This document shows, piece by piece, positions 1 through 7,488 of a stretch of DNA of 25,310 bases. Both the position numbers and the translations under genes were made by a program. Source of the DNA: CAZGTQ01 sp964528575. Its GTDB lineage: Bacteria > Planctomycetota > UBA1135 > GCA-002686595. The stretch covers positions 1-25,310 of the forward strand of contig CAZGTQ010000160.1 of the NCBI GenBank assembly GCA_964528575.1, read 5' to 3'. Every line of letters begins with the position of its first letter. Position 1 is the stretch's first letter. The notes beneath the pieces were generated by a model. It worked only from the letters and a program-made list of their open reading frames with translations. It was not told where the DNA came from and did no database searches.

Positions 1-41
1 GACAGGGAGGTGCCAGGTGCCGCACCTGGCACCTCCCTGTC
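1..41. repeat. Perfect 20-bp inverted repeat with 1-nt centre
   Basis: Bases 1-20 are exactly the reverse complement of bases 22-41, with a single C at 21. The arm begins GACAGGGAGGTGCC. It may extend beyond the window edge. It lies outside any credible gene, next to a second hairpin at 79-106. It could be a terminator of a gene to the left or a member of a dispersed palindromic intergenic repeat family. It shares the string AGGTGCCGCAC with the hairpin after glyS (14222-14232). Confidence 0.8.
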
Positions 42-78
42 GCTGAACGACAACAAGGTGTGCGACACCGTATCGAGA

Positions 79-106
79 GCGAGGCCGACGCGAACGTCGG
101 CCTCGC
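79..106 (-). terminator. Hairpin terminator downstream of the 163-978 lipoprotein gene
   Basis: A perfect 12-bp stem (79-90 with 95-106) closes a CGAA tetraloop. It lies 57 bases past the stop codon of the minus-strand lipoprotein gene, so it is a natural transcription terminator for it. No T-run follows, as is usual in very GC-rich genomes, so the function is inferred from position and stem stability. Confidence 0.6.
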
Positions 107-162
107 TGCGTGGCGGGCGCCGCCGGAGCGGTCGGCGCGCGGCGGTTCCCCATCCCGAGTGC

Positions 163-978
163 TCAGTCGCGGCGCTCGGCGCCTGGCGCGCCGACCTCGG
201 CGTCGGAGCTCTCCGCGGGGCCCACCACGATGCGGCCGTCGTCGAGTCGGACGACGGCGCGCGTCGAGACGCGCCCGTTCGACGGGTCGATCTCGTAGAG
301 GGTTCCGCTCGACGCGGGGCTCGGCGCATCTTCACGAGAGCGGGGCTCGGCGCGGCGCGCGTACGCGCGCTGCTTCGCTTCGTCGAGGGCGCGGCCGTCG
401 CTGGCGCCCGCGCCGCCGATGCGCGAGCGAGCCGCGGACGAGGCGACGGACTCGGGCGCGGCGGGCGACTCGGGCGCCGCCGGGGCGGAGAACGTCGAGT
501 GGACGAGCGGGTGGACGATCACCTCGAGCGTGTAGTCGCCGTGGGCGAGCCCGAACGGAGTGACGGCGAGGTGGAATTCCGTTCCGCCCTCGAACACCTC
601 GAACGAGCCGGCCTCGCCGAACTCGGTCTCGAACTTCAGGACGAACACGCCGAGCTGCGGGTCCCACACCCACAGGTCGAGGTCCTCGAAGGGGTGGTGC
701 ACGTCGAGCAGGAACTCGACCTCGAGCGGGACCTTCGCGACGAACGCGAACCCGTCGAACAGGTCGGTGCCGAACGGGTCGATGTGGCCGTGGACGACGA
801 AGTGGTCGCCGGGCCGGATCGTGCCGAAGAAGTTCGCGTCGAAGGCGTCGTCGTTGGGCTCCTGCTCGTGGAACACCTTCGGCGTCGGCGCCACGACGAC
901 GTGGCCGTGTCCGCCGTGGCATCCGGCGGTGGCGAGAGCGAGCGCGGCGAGCGGCGCGAGAGCGAGGGGGTTCTTCAT
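163..978 (-). CDS. Putative lipoprotein with PPC-like beta domain
   Basis: The protein has 271 residues. The start is the ATG at 978, chosen because AGGAG lies 6 bases upstream and because it opens a signal sequence (MKNPLALAPLAALALATAGC). Cys20 is the likely lipidated residue, although Thr at -3 of the lipobox is not canonical. After a His/Gly-rich stretch comes EQEPNDDAFDANFFGTI and then GTDLFDGFAF and LDLWVWDP. This pattern resembles the bacterial pre-peptidase C-terminal (PPC) beta-sandwich, in which an EPND segment leads a domain describing an optional Ca-binding fold. The C-terminal third is Ala/Ser/Arg-rich, then ends in a compact LYEIDPSNGRVSTRAVVRLDDGR-type segment that resembles a short beta unit. 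No catalytic residues are visible. It stands alone, with a terminator downstream. The role is unknown; an envelope-attached binding protein is the best guess. Confidence 0.75.
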   Translation of the reverse strand: MKNPLALAPLAALALATAGCHGGHGHVVVAPTPKVFHEQEPNDDAFDANFFGTIRPGDHFVVHGHIDPFGTDLFDGFAFVAKVPLEVEFLLDVHHPFEDLDLWVWDPQLGVFVLKFETEFGEAGSFEVFEGGTEFHLAVTPFGLAHGDYTLEVIVHPLVHSTFSAPAAPESPAAPESVASSAARSRIGGAGASDGRALDEAKQRAYARRAEPRSREDAPSPASSGTLYEIDPSNGRVSTRAVVRLDDGRIVVGPAESSDAEVGAPGAERRD

Positions 979-1450
979 CGTCGTCTCCTGGCAATGTCCA
1001 CTGCGGTGGACTCGGCCGAGGTCAGCGCGAGCGCTCCAGGGCCGCGGGAGGCCCCGCGGGGGCGTTCGAGCCCTCGGACGGCCTTCCGGGTCAAGAGCCG
1101 TGCCACGGCGCGCGGTCGGTCGTTCGGCGCGGGTCGGCCGCGTGGGTCGGCTCGGGAAAGCGCCGCTACGTGCGCGGAACACGAGCGGCGGCGCGAACGG
1201 CGCGCAACGCCGCGGAAGAGCGCGCAGACGCGCTTTCGAGCGTTGGTACGAAGCTTGCCTTCAAGGCCGGCGGGCGTTCGCCACGCCCGATGCGTCGCTC
1301 ACTCGTGGTGACCGCGCACCGGACGCCGGCGCTCGCTCGTCGAGACCAGAGGTCCCCGAGCTCCCTGTGCAACCGGGGGCGGATACGCAGGGGCGAGGGG
1401 ACCTCCACTCTCGATCGGGCCGCGTCACGCCGCGTAGAATCCCGGCGCCC
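979..1450. other. 472-bp intergenic region between divergent genes
   Basis: I see no gene here. Long ORFs cross it only because the DNA is GC-rich and they do not look like proteins. The 6-bp inverted repeat GTCCAC-TGCG-GTGGAC (996-1011) lies 18 bases upstream of the lipoprotein start and could be an operator or leader hairpin. TAGAAT at 1435-1440 lies 10 bases before the methyltransferase GTG and looks like a -10 box for a leaderless or nearly leaderless transcript; no convincing -35 is seen. Confidence 0.5.
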
Positions 1451-2170
1451 GTGGTCGAGACGACACTCACGCAGCGACTCAAGGACCGCTACTTCCGGCC
1501 CGAGGACCATCCGTACCGGCAGTACGAGCGCGCGATCGAGCGGAGTCTCGCGCCGACCGACACGCTCGTCGACGCCGGCTGCGGCCGCCACGCGGAGGTG
1601 CTGCGCAAGTTCGACGGACGGTCAGCGCGTCTGATCGGCGTCGACCTCGGGCCGCCCGCGCCGGACGTCCTCGACCTCGGCATCGAGTTCCACCAGCGCG
1701 ACATGGCGGACACCGGTCTTCCCGACGGCATCGCGGACGTCGTGATCTCGCGCGCCGTGCTCGAGCACCTCGTCGACCCGACGGCCGCGTTCCGCGAGGT
1801 CGCGCGGATCCTCGCGCCGGGCGGGCGTTTCGTCACGCTCGCGCCGAACCTCGGCGACTACGTCTCGATCGTCTCCTACCTCGTGCCGAACCGCCTGCAC
1901 CCCTGGCTCGTGGCGAAGACCGAGGGCCGCGCGGTCGAGGACACGTTCCCCGCGTACTACCGCGCGAACACGCGCCGCGCGATCCGGCGCCTGTGCGGCG
2001 CGAGCGGGCTCGAGCTCGACTCGTTCGAGTACCTCGGACAGTACCCCGCGGCGTTCCTCTTCAACCCGGTGCTCTTCCTCGCGGCGACGGGCTACGAGAA
2101 GGTGATCTCGCGCTTCGAGCGGCTCGGGTTCCTGCGCGGATGGCTGCTCGCCGTTGCGCGCAAGCCGTGA
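1451..2170 (+). CDS. Class I SAM-dependent methyltransferase
   Basis: The protein has 239 residues. The start is a GTG at 1451; there is no Shine-Dalgarno sequence but a TAGAAT hexamer sits just upstream, so a leaderless start is plausible and the start is uncertain. Motif I of the Rossmann-type methyltransferase fold is seen as VDAGCGR (residues about 40-46), the acidic SAM-ribose residue follows in IGVDLG, motif IV-like IADVVISRAVLEHLVDP and the post-motif FREVARILAPGGRFVTLAPN are all present. This is the Methyltransf_11 type found in small-molecule and lipid or glycan-tailoring enzymes. The C-terminal part (FLFNPVLFLAATGYEKVISRF) is hydrophobic and could contact a membrane-derived substrate. 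The substrate cannot be told from the sequence. Its stop codon overlaps the start of the next small gene. Confidence 0.85.
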   Translation: MVETTLTQRLKDRYFRPEDHPYRQYERAIERSLAPTDTLVDAGCGRHAEVLRKFDGRSARLIGVDLGPPAPDVLDLGIEFHQRDMADTGLPDGIADVVISRAVLEHLVDPTAAFREVARILAPGGRFVTLAPNLGDYVSIVSYLVPNRLHPWLVAKTEGRAVEDTFPAYYRANTRRAIRRLCGASGLELDSFEYLGQYPAAFLFNPVLFLAATGYEKVISRFERLGFLRGWLLAVARKP

Positions 2171-2376
2171 GCGGCACGAGCGAGCGGCCGAGCTGCTTCC
2201 GCTGCCGCCACTTCGTCGTCACGCACGACGCGCGCTTCCCGTACGGCTGCCGCCTGTTCGCGATGCGCACGCGCGCCCTGCCCTCGATCGAGGTCGAGCG
2301 GACGTCGGGCCGGCCGTGCGGCGGCTTCGAGGCGAAGCCGACGTCGCCGCCGAAGCCGAAGCCGCGTTCGCGCTGA
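2167..2376 (+). CDS. Small Cys-rich conserved hypothetical protein
   Basis: The protein has 69 residues. The GTG at 2167 overlaps the methyltransferase TGA (GTGA), so the two are probably translationally coupled. The sequence has four cysteines in the pattern CFRCRHFVVTHDARFPYGC and later GRPCGGFE. This is recognisable as a small family of about 50-70 residue proteins with CxxC...PxxC...SGxxCxxF, probably binding a metal such as zinc. The tail is Lys/Pro-rich. I do not know a function and none is assigned. The gene ends 12 bases from the convergent mqnE stop with no visible terminator between them. Confidence 0.75.
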   Translation: MSGTSERPSCFRCRHFVVTHDARFPYGCRLFAMRTRALPSIEVERTSGRPCGGFEAKPTSPPKPKPRSR

Positions 2377-2388
2377 GGCCGTAGCGGT

Positions 2389-3558
2389 TCAGACGCGGAC
2401 CGGGGCGCGCGCGCCGACCGGCGCGAGCTCCTCGTCCGCCGACCAGACGACGTTGTAGAGCGTGTCGCGCTCGACCGGCACGCGCCCGGCGTCGCGGATC
2501 CACTGGACGAGCTCGGCGCGCTGGACCTGCTGCGGGGTCGTCGCGCCGGCGTCGTGGTAGATCCTCTCCTCGACCACCGTGCCGTCGACGTCGTCGGCGC
2601 CGAACGAGAGCGCGATCTGCGCGACGGGCACGTCCATCAGGATCCAGTACGCCTTGACGTGCGGCACGTTGTCGAGCAGCAGACGGCCGAGCGCGATCTC
2701 GCGCAGCTCGTCGAGCGCCGTCGGGCCCTCGACGTCCGCCATCTCGGAGTTGTCGGGGTGGAACGAGAGCGGGATGTACGTCTGGAAGCCGCCGGTCTCG
2801 TCCTGCAGGCGCCGCAGCCGGTCGAGGTGGTCGACGCGCTCCTCGACCGTCTCGACGTGGCCGTGCAGCATCGTGCAGTTCGAGCGCAGCCCCGCCGCGT
2901 GCACCTTGCGCGCGGTCGCGAGCCACTCGTCGCCGCTCATCTTGAGGTGGTAGGTCGCCTGTCGCACGCGCTCGGAGAACACCTCGGCGCCGCCGCCGGG
3001 CACCGAGCCGAGCCCCGCTTCGATCAGCTCCGGCAAGACCTCCTCGAGCGGCTTCTCGGCGACCTTCGCGATCTGGTCGAGCTCGACCATCGTGAACGCC
3101 TTGACGTGGATCGACGGCCGCGCCGCCTTCACCGCGCGCAGGAGCTCGAGGTAGTACGCGTACGGGATCTTGGGCCACACGCCCGCGACCATGTGCACCT
3201 CGGTCACCGGCTCGTGCAACTGCGCGCGCACCTTGTCCGCCGCCTCCTCGGGCGACATCTGGTACGCGCCCGCTTGTCCCGGCAGGCGCTGGAACGCGCA
3301 GAACCGGCACAGCTTGTTGCACAGGTTCGTGTAGTTGACGTGCTGGTTGACGTTGAAGTACGCGAGGTCGCCGTGCAGGCGCTCGCGCACGTGGTTGGCG
3401 AGCGCGCCCACCGCGTGCAGGTCCGGGTTGCGGTAGAGCGCGACCCCGTCGTCCGTCGACAGGCGCTCGCGCGCGAGCACCTTCTCCGCGATCGCGCCGA
3501 GCCCTGCGCCGCGCGCGCGCGCGAGCAGCCGCTCCGTCGCGTTCGACGCCGCGTTCAC
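2389..3558 (-). CDS. mqnE: Aminodeoxyfutalosine synthase MqnE (radical SAM)
   Basis: The 389-residue protein starts at the GTG at 3558, which overlaps the mqnC stop (GTGA). The radical SAM cluster motif is CNKLCRFC (Cys80, Cys84, Cys87), preceded by HVNYTNLC and followed by AFQRLPGQAGAYQMS. Family signatures are EVHMVAGVWPKIPYAYYLEL, VKAFTMVELDQIAKV, GLGSVPGGGAEVFSERVR, LRSNCTMLHGHVET and FGADDVDGTVVEERI. MqnE joins the chorismate-derived enol ether made by MqnA to SAM, giving aminofutalosine, the committed intermediate of the futalosine menaquinone pathway. It is distinguished from MqnC by TEVHMVAG in place of QILIQGGHHP. Length and motifs are normal for the family. It is the last gene of the operon; mqnA, mqnB and mqnD are not in this window. 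Confidence 0.95.
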   Translation of the reverse strand: MNAASNATERLLARARGAGLGAIAEKVLARERLSTDDGVALYRNPDLHAVGALANHVRERLHGDLAYFNVNQHVNYTNLCNKLCRFCAFQRLPGQAGAYQMSPEEAADKVRAQLHEPVTEVHMVAGVWPKIPYAYYLELLRAVKAARPSIHVKAFTMVELDQIAKVAEKPLEEVLPELIEAGLGSVPGGGAEVFSERVRQATYHLKMSGDEWLATARKVHAAGLRSNCTMLHGHVETVEERVDHLDRLRRLQDETGGFQTYIPLSFHPDNSEMADVEGPTALDELREIALGRLLLDNVPHVKAYWILMDVPVAQIALSFGADDVDGTVVEERIYHDAGATTPQQVQRAELVQWIRDAGRVPVERDTLYNVVWSADEELAPVGARAPVRV

Positions 3559-4787
3559 GCCGCGCCCCCGATGCGCACCTGCGCGGCCGCTTCCTCGCGG
3601 CTCGCCGGAGACGTCGGTCCGTCGTGGCGCGGGTCGACGATGCCGTACCAACTGTTGCGCCGGCGCGGGAGGAGCCCGGCGCGCTCGATCATGCGCTCGA
3701 CGACCGGCAGGTCCTCGAGCTTGGCGCAGCCGGCGGCGCTGACGACGTTCTCTTCCATCATCGTCCCGCCGAAGTCGTTGCAGCCGAAGCGCAGCGTGAT
3801 CTGCGCCATCTTCATGCCCTGCGTGACGAAGCTCGTCTGCACGTTGTCGAAGTTGTCGAGGAAGATCCGCGCGAGCGCCTGCACGCGCAGGTAGACGCCG
3901 GGCGTGCAGCGCGCCGGGTACAGGTGCTGCTCGGGCACGCCGTCCGGCTGCATGTTCCAGCAGATGAACGCGGTGAACCCGCCGGTCTCGTCCTGGAGCG
4001 CGCGCAGGCGGCGCAGGTGCTCGACGCGCTCCGCCGCCGTCTCGACGTGGCCGAACATCATCGTCGCGGACGAGCGCAGGCCCGCCGCGTGGATCCTGCG
4101 GTGGATCTCGAGCCAGCGGTCGGTCGTCGTCTTCTTCGGCGCGATGATCTTGCGCACGCGCTCGACGAGCAGCTCCGCGCCCGCGCCGGGCACGCTGCCC
4201 ATGCCCGCTCGCGCCAGATCGCCGATCACGTCCTCGACGGGCCGCTTGTCGAGCTTCGCGAGGTGGTCGAGCTCGGGCGCCGACAGCGCGTGCGCGTTGA
4301 CGAGCGGGAAGCGCGCGTGCAGGTCCGCGATCAGATCGCACCACCAGTCGGTCTTCAGGTGCGGGTGGTGGCCGCCCTGGATCAGGATCTGACGCCCGTC
4401 CTGCGCCGCGACCTCGGCCACCTTGGCGACGATCTCGTCGCGCGGCAGGACGTACGCTCCCTCGGCTCCCGGACGGCGGTAGAACGCGCAGAAGCCGCAG
4501 TCGGTCACGCAGACGTTCGTCGGGTTGACGTTGCGGTCGACGATGTACGTGACGATCGGCGCGGGGTGCTTCGTCCAGCGCACGTGGTCGGCGAGCTGGC
4601 CGAGCGTCGCGAGGTCGGCGTGCTCGTGCAGGAGCAGCGCTTCGTCGGGCTCGATGCGCTCGCCGGCGAGCACCTTGTCGGCGACGCGCGCGATCTCGTC
4701 GGCGCGCGGGCCGCGGCGGCTGAGGCTCGCCAGCGGCGCGTGCCACACGGGCGCGGGCTCAGCGCGTGCGATCTCGGTCGGCGACAT
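3555..4787 (-). CDS. mqnC: Cyclic dehypoxanthinyl futalosine synthase MqnC (radical SAM)
   Basis: The protein has 410 residues. Cys93, Cys97 and Cys100 form CVTDCGFC after TYIVDRNVNPTNV. Other family signatures are RQILIQGGHHPHLKTDWW, VNAHALSAPELDHLAKL, GMGSVPGAGAELLVERVR, LRSSATMMFGHVET and DETGGFTAFICW. MqnC cyclises dehypoxanthine futalosine to its spiro product, the step after MqnE and MqnB or the adenosine-type nucleosidase. The ATG at 4787 lies 29 bases inside the 3' end of the DAHP synthase gene and has no Shine-Dalgarno sequence. A TATACT hexamer lies 9 bases upstream on the coding strand, so a leaderless internal promoter is possible. A later GTG start at 4748 would remove the overlap and cannot be excluded. 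Confidence 0.95.
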   Translation of the reverse strand: MSPTEIARAEPAPVWHAPLASLSRRGPRADEIARVADKVLAGERIEPDEALLLHEHADLATLGQLADHVRWTKHPAPIVTYIVDRNVNPTNVCVTDCGFCAFYRRPGAEGAYVLPRDEIVAKVAEVAAQDGRQILIQGGHHPHLKTDWWCDLIADLHARFPLVNAHALSAPELDHLAKLDKRPVEDVIGDLARAGMGSVPGAGAELLVERVRKIIAPKKTTTDRWLEIHRRIHAAGLRSSATMMFGHVETAAERVEHLRRLRALQDETGGFTAFICWNMQPDGVPEQHLYPARCTPGVYLRVQALARIFLDNFDNVQTSFVTQGMKMAQITLRFGCNDFGGTMMEENVVSAAGCAKLEDLPVVERMIERAGLLPRRRNSWYGIVDPRHDGPTSPASREEAAAQVRIGGAA

Positions 4788-5763
4788 GGGGCGAGGAGTA
4801 TAGAGAGCGGCCGGCCAGGACGCTCGGGAGGTCGTCGGGCAGCAGAGCCTGGGCCCCGTCGCAGCGGGCGCGCTCGGGGGCGGGGTGGATTTCGACGAGG
4901 AGGCCGTGGGCGCCGGCCGCGAGGGCGGCGCGGGCGAGCGGCGCGACGAGCGCGCGGCGGCCGGCGGCGTGGGAGGGGTCGACGACGATGGGGAGCGGCA
5001 CGTGGGCGAGCAGCCACGCGACTGCGCCGAGGTCGAGCGTGTAGCGCAGCGGCTGCGGCAGCGTGCGCAGGCCGCGCTCGCACAGAGCGACGCCGGGCGC
5101 GCCCGCGTCGAGCAGGTACTCGGCGGCGAGCAGCCACTCTTCGATCGTCGCCGCCGCGCCGCGCTTGAGCAGCGCCGGCTTGCCGCACGCGCCCGCCGCG
5201 CGCAGGAGCGGCTGGTTCTGCATGTTGCGCGAGCCGATCTGGACGAGGTCCGCGTGCGCGGCGACGGCCTCGACGTCGCGCACGCCGAGCGCCTCGGTGA
5301 CGACCGCGAGCCCGTGCCGGTCCGCGGCGGCGCGCAGCATCGCGAGGGCGGGCTCGCCCAGGCCGTCGAAGTCGTAGGGCGACGTGCGCGGCTTGAATGC
5401 GCCGCCGCGCAGCACGCGCCCGCCCGCCGCCGCGACGGCCGCAGCGCAGCGCTCGAGCGTCTCCTCGTCCTCGACCACGCACGGGCCGGCCATGAGCACC
5501 GGCTCTGTCCCGCCTAGAACAGGGCCGCCGAGCGCGTCGCCGAGCGCGAACGAGCGCGGCGCGCCGTCGACGCGCGGGTGCGGGCTCGGCGCGCGCAGCA
5601 CGGCGGTCACGCCGGGGAGGTCGCCGGTCGGCGCGTCGTCGTCGACGAGCAGCGCGCGCCCGCCCTGGCCGACGAGCGCGGTCGCATCGGCGCCGCGGCC
5701 ACGCAGGAGCGCGCGCAGATGCTCGGCGTCCGCGTCCGGCGCGAGCAGCAGGACCTGCTTCAT
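4759..5763 (-). CDS. aroF: 3-deoxy-7-phosphoheptulonate (DAHP) synthase, type I-beta
   Basis: The 334-residue protein condenses phosphoenolpyruvate and erythrose 4-phosphate, the first step to chorismate. An N-terminal segment of about 80 residues (MKQVLLLAPDADAEHLRALL) looks like the ferredoxin-like regulatory domain of this subclass. The barrel then shows LMAGPCVVEDEE, GGAFKPRTSPYDFDGLG, VQIGSRNMQN, KPALLKRGAAATIEEWLLAA, GVALCERGLRT, PIVVDPSHAAGRR and GLLVEIHP. These contain the metal- and PEP-binding Cys, Lys, Arg, His and Glu residues expected. The usual TRNTLD segment reads LRYTLDL. The start ATG overlaps the stop of the polyprenyl synthase gene (ATGA). Menaquinone by the futalosine route begins at chorismate, so the operon context suggests a DAHP synthase devoted to, or co-regulated with, quinone synthesis. 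Confidence 0.93.
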   Translation of the reverse strand: MKQVLLLAPDADAEHLRALLRGRGADATALVGQGGRALLVDDDAPTGDLPGVTAVLRAPSPHPRVDGAPRSFALGDALGGPVLGGTEPVLMAGPCVVEDEETLERCAAAVAAAGGRVLRGGAFKPRTSPYDFDGLGEPALAMLRAAADRHGLAVVTEALGVRDVEAVAAHADLVQIGSRNMQNQPLLRAAGACGKPALLKRGAAATIEEWLLAAEYLLDAGAPGVALCERGLRTLPQPLRYTLDLGAVAWLLAHVPLPIVVDPSHAAGRRALVAPLARAALAAGAHGLLVEIHPAPERARCDGAQALLPDDLPSVLAGRSLYSSPHVADRDRTR

Positions 5764-6806
5764 CGCGTGCGCTCCGCGAGCTCGCTCGCGACCGTGTCGA
5801 GCGCGGCGACGATCGGCGTCGGCGCGAGGCCCGCGAGCGCCTCGATCGCGCGCGCCGTGTGCGCGCGGGCCTCGCGGCGCGCGTCCTCGAGCCCGCCGGC
5901 CGCGCGGATCGCGGCGCACAGCTCCATCCCGAGCGACTCGTCGGCCGCACCCTCGGCGGCCGCGCGGATGCGCTCGGCGAGGTCGGCGCGCGCGTCGAGG
6001 ATCGGCAGGACCGGCAGCGTGACGGTGCCGAGCCGCACGTCGTCGAGGATCTGCTTGCCCGTCGCGTCGGGGTCGGCGTCCAGGTCGAGCAAGTCGTCGA
6101 CGAGCTGGAACGCGACGCCGAGCTCGGCGCCGTAGGCGCGCAGCCGCTCGACGTCGACCTCGACGAGCCCCGCGGTGCGCGCTCCCGCCTCGAGCGCCCA
6201 CTCGAACAGCGACGCGGTCTTGCCGCGGACGATCGCGAAGTGCTCGTCGCGCGTGAGGTCGGTGCGGCCGCGCTTGGCGAGCTGGAGCGACTCGGCTGCG
6301 ATCATGCGGTCGAGCACGTCGAGCATGCGGTCGAGCAGCTCGGGCGCGCCGTGCGCGCGCACGTGGCGCAGCGCTTCGACGAGCAAGAGGTCGCCGCCGA
6401 GCACCGACGCCGCGTTGCCGAACACGAGGCGCGCCGTGGGGAGGCCGCGCCGGCGCTCCCCCAGGTCGATCACGTCGTCGTGCAGCAGCGTGGCGGCGTG
6501 GACGAGCTCGCAGGCGCGGGCGAGCACGGCCGCCTCGGGATGCGAGCCGTGCGGCGGCCGCGCGCGCGCGGCGAGCAGGCACAAGAACGGGCGCAGGCGC
6601 TTGCCGCCGGCTCCGAGGATGTGGCGCGCGGCGGCGCCCGCCGGGTCGGCGACGCGGGCGGGGAGCACGCGGTCGAGCTCGCGCTCGAGACCGGCGAGCT
6701 CGGCGAGCAGGGCGCCGGTGAGCGCGCCCAGGCGGCGCGCCACGGAGTCGAGGCGACGTTCGATCGCCACCTGGAAGAGGGGCGCGCGAGCGGTGAGCGG
6801 TTGCAT
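5760..6806 (-). CDS. Trans-polyprenyl diphosphate synthase (long chain)
   Basis: The 348-residue protein is a trans-isoprenyl diphosphate synthase. GGKRLRP (residues 67-73) is the IPP-binding motif. The first Asp-rich motif is DDVID (110-114) followed by RRR, and the second is DDLLD (237-241). The residues before the first motif (VHAATLLH) are small, which in this family allows a long product such as hepta- or octaprenyl diphosphate. The N-terminus is about 30 residues longer than a minimal enzyme. It is the first gene of the operon with aroF, mqnC and mqnE, so the product is probably the menaquinone side chain. AAGGGG lies 8 bases before the ATG. A likely promoter and an operator-like palindrome lie about 90-125 bases upstream. 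Confidence 0.92.
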   Translation of the reverse strand: MQPLTARAPLFQVAIERRLDSVARRLGALTGALLAELAGLERELDRVLPARVADPAGAAARHILGAGGKRLRPFLCLLAARARPPHGSHPEAAVLARACELVHAATLLHDDVIDLGERRRGLPTARLVFGNAASVLGGDLLLVEALRHVRAHGAPELLDRMLDVLDRMIAAESLQLAKRGRTDLTRDEHFAIVRGKTASLFEWALEAGARTAGLVEVDVERLRAYGAELGVAFQLVDDLLDLDADPDATGKQILDDVRLGTVTLPVLPILDARADLAERIRAAAEGAADESLGMELCAAIRAAGGLEDARREARAHTARAIEALAGLAPTPIVAALDTVASELAERTR

Positions 6807-6890
6807 GGTTGAGCCCCTTCGACGCCGGGACGATTCTCGGGCTTCTCTCGGCCGAGGCGGGCGGCTAGACTAGACCTCGGCCTTCGAATC

Positions 6891-6908
6891 TTTCTGTCAC
6901 GACAGAAA
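6891..6908. promoter_or_regulatory. Operator-like perfect palindrome TTTCTGTC-AC-GACAGAAA
   Basis: Two perfect 8-base arms with a 2-base centre lie between the divergent quinone operon and the GbsR/MarR-type regulator gene. The size and symmetry fit a dimeric winged-helix protein. It is markedly AT-richer than its surroundings. The neighbouring regulator is the obvious candidate to bind it, controlling itself and the quinone operon; this is inference. Confidence 0.6.
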
Positions 6909-6933
6909 TACCGGAACCCGCCGTTCCCGTCAA
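6905..6933 (-). promoter_or_regulatory. Sigma-70-like promoter for the polyprenyl synthase-mqnE operon
   Basis: Reading the minus strand, TTGACG (6933-6928) is separated by exactly 17 bases from TATTTC (6910-6905). The -10 box runs into the palindrome at 6891-6908, so a protein bound there would block polymerase. A second copy of the TTGACG block occurs 17 bases upstream because of a direct repeat. Confidence 0.5.
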
Positions 6934-6953
6934 CGTCCCGTTCCCGTCAACGT
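6922..6953. repeat. Two 15-bp direct repeats, period 17
   Basis: CGTTCCCGTCAACGT occurs at 6922-6936 and again at 6939-6953, between the palindrome and the regulator start codon at 6970. On the minus strand each copy supplies a TTGACG hexamer. The copies could be alternative -35 boxes or a second binding site. Confidence 0.7.
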
Positions 6954-6969
6954 TTCCCCGGCAATACAG

Positions 6970-7488
6970 ATGGAGCTGACCGAGGCAGCCAAACGGTTCG
7001 TCGTCCACTGGGGCGAGATGGGGACCCGCTGGGGGGTCAACCGGACGGTGGCCCAGATCCACGCGCTCCTCTACATCGCGCCGCGCCCGCTCAACGCCGA
7101 GGAGATCGCGGACACGCTCATCGTCGCCCGCTCCAACGTCAGCACGAGCCTGAAGGAGCTCCAGGGCTGGGGCCTGATCAAGGTCGTGCACGTCCTGGGC
7201 GACCGCCGCGACTTCTTCGAGCCGATCCAGGACCCCTGGGAGATGTTCCGGGTGATCCTCGAGGAGCGCAAACGGCGCGAGATCGACCCGACGCTCGACG
7301 CCCTGCGCCAGTGCGTCGAGGAGTCTCGCGGCCGCTCGGCGGACGAGCGGCACACGAAGGAGCGCCTGGTCGAGCTGCTCGAGTTCTTCCAGATGATGGA
7401 CGGCTGGTACCGCGACGTGACGTCGCTGCCGACCGCGAAGGTGAAGCGCTTCGTCAAGCTCGGCAAGCGCCTCGGCAAGTTCGTCTGA
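6970..7488 (+). CDS. GbsR/MarR-family transcriptional regulator
   Basis: The 172-residue protein has a winged helix-turn-helix at about residues 38-85: PLNAEEIADTLIVARSNVST is followed by LKELQGWGLIKVVHVLGDRR. The wing ends in DFFEPIQDPWEMFRVILEERKRREIDPT, a pattern I associate with the GbsR branch of the MarR superfamily. The rest is alpha-helical and probably forms the dimer interface. There is no obvious sensor domain. The ATG at 6970 lacks a clear Shine-Dalgarno sequence. It is divergent from the quinone operon and shares the control region with the 18-bp palindrome. It ends with TGA directly abutting the stop of the convergent VOC gene. Its ligand is unknown. Confidence 0.88.
   Translation: MELTEAAKRFVVHWGEMGTRWGVNRTVAQIHALLYIAPRPLNAEEIADTLIVARSNVSTSLKELQGWGLIKVVHVLGDRRDFFEPIQDPWEMFRVILEERKRREIDPTLDALRQCVEESRGRSADERHTKERLVELLEFFQMMDGWYRDVTSLPTAKVKRFVKLGKRLGKFV

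Noticed and set aside
5763..6582. N-terminal extension of the DAHP synthase in the same frame up to 6582
   Set aside because: The extension is Arg/Ala low-complexity antiparallel to nothing but the overlapping prenyl synthase in another frame; the ATG at 5763 gives the normal family length and an ATGA junction.
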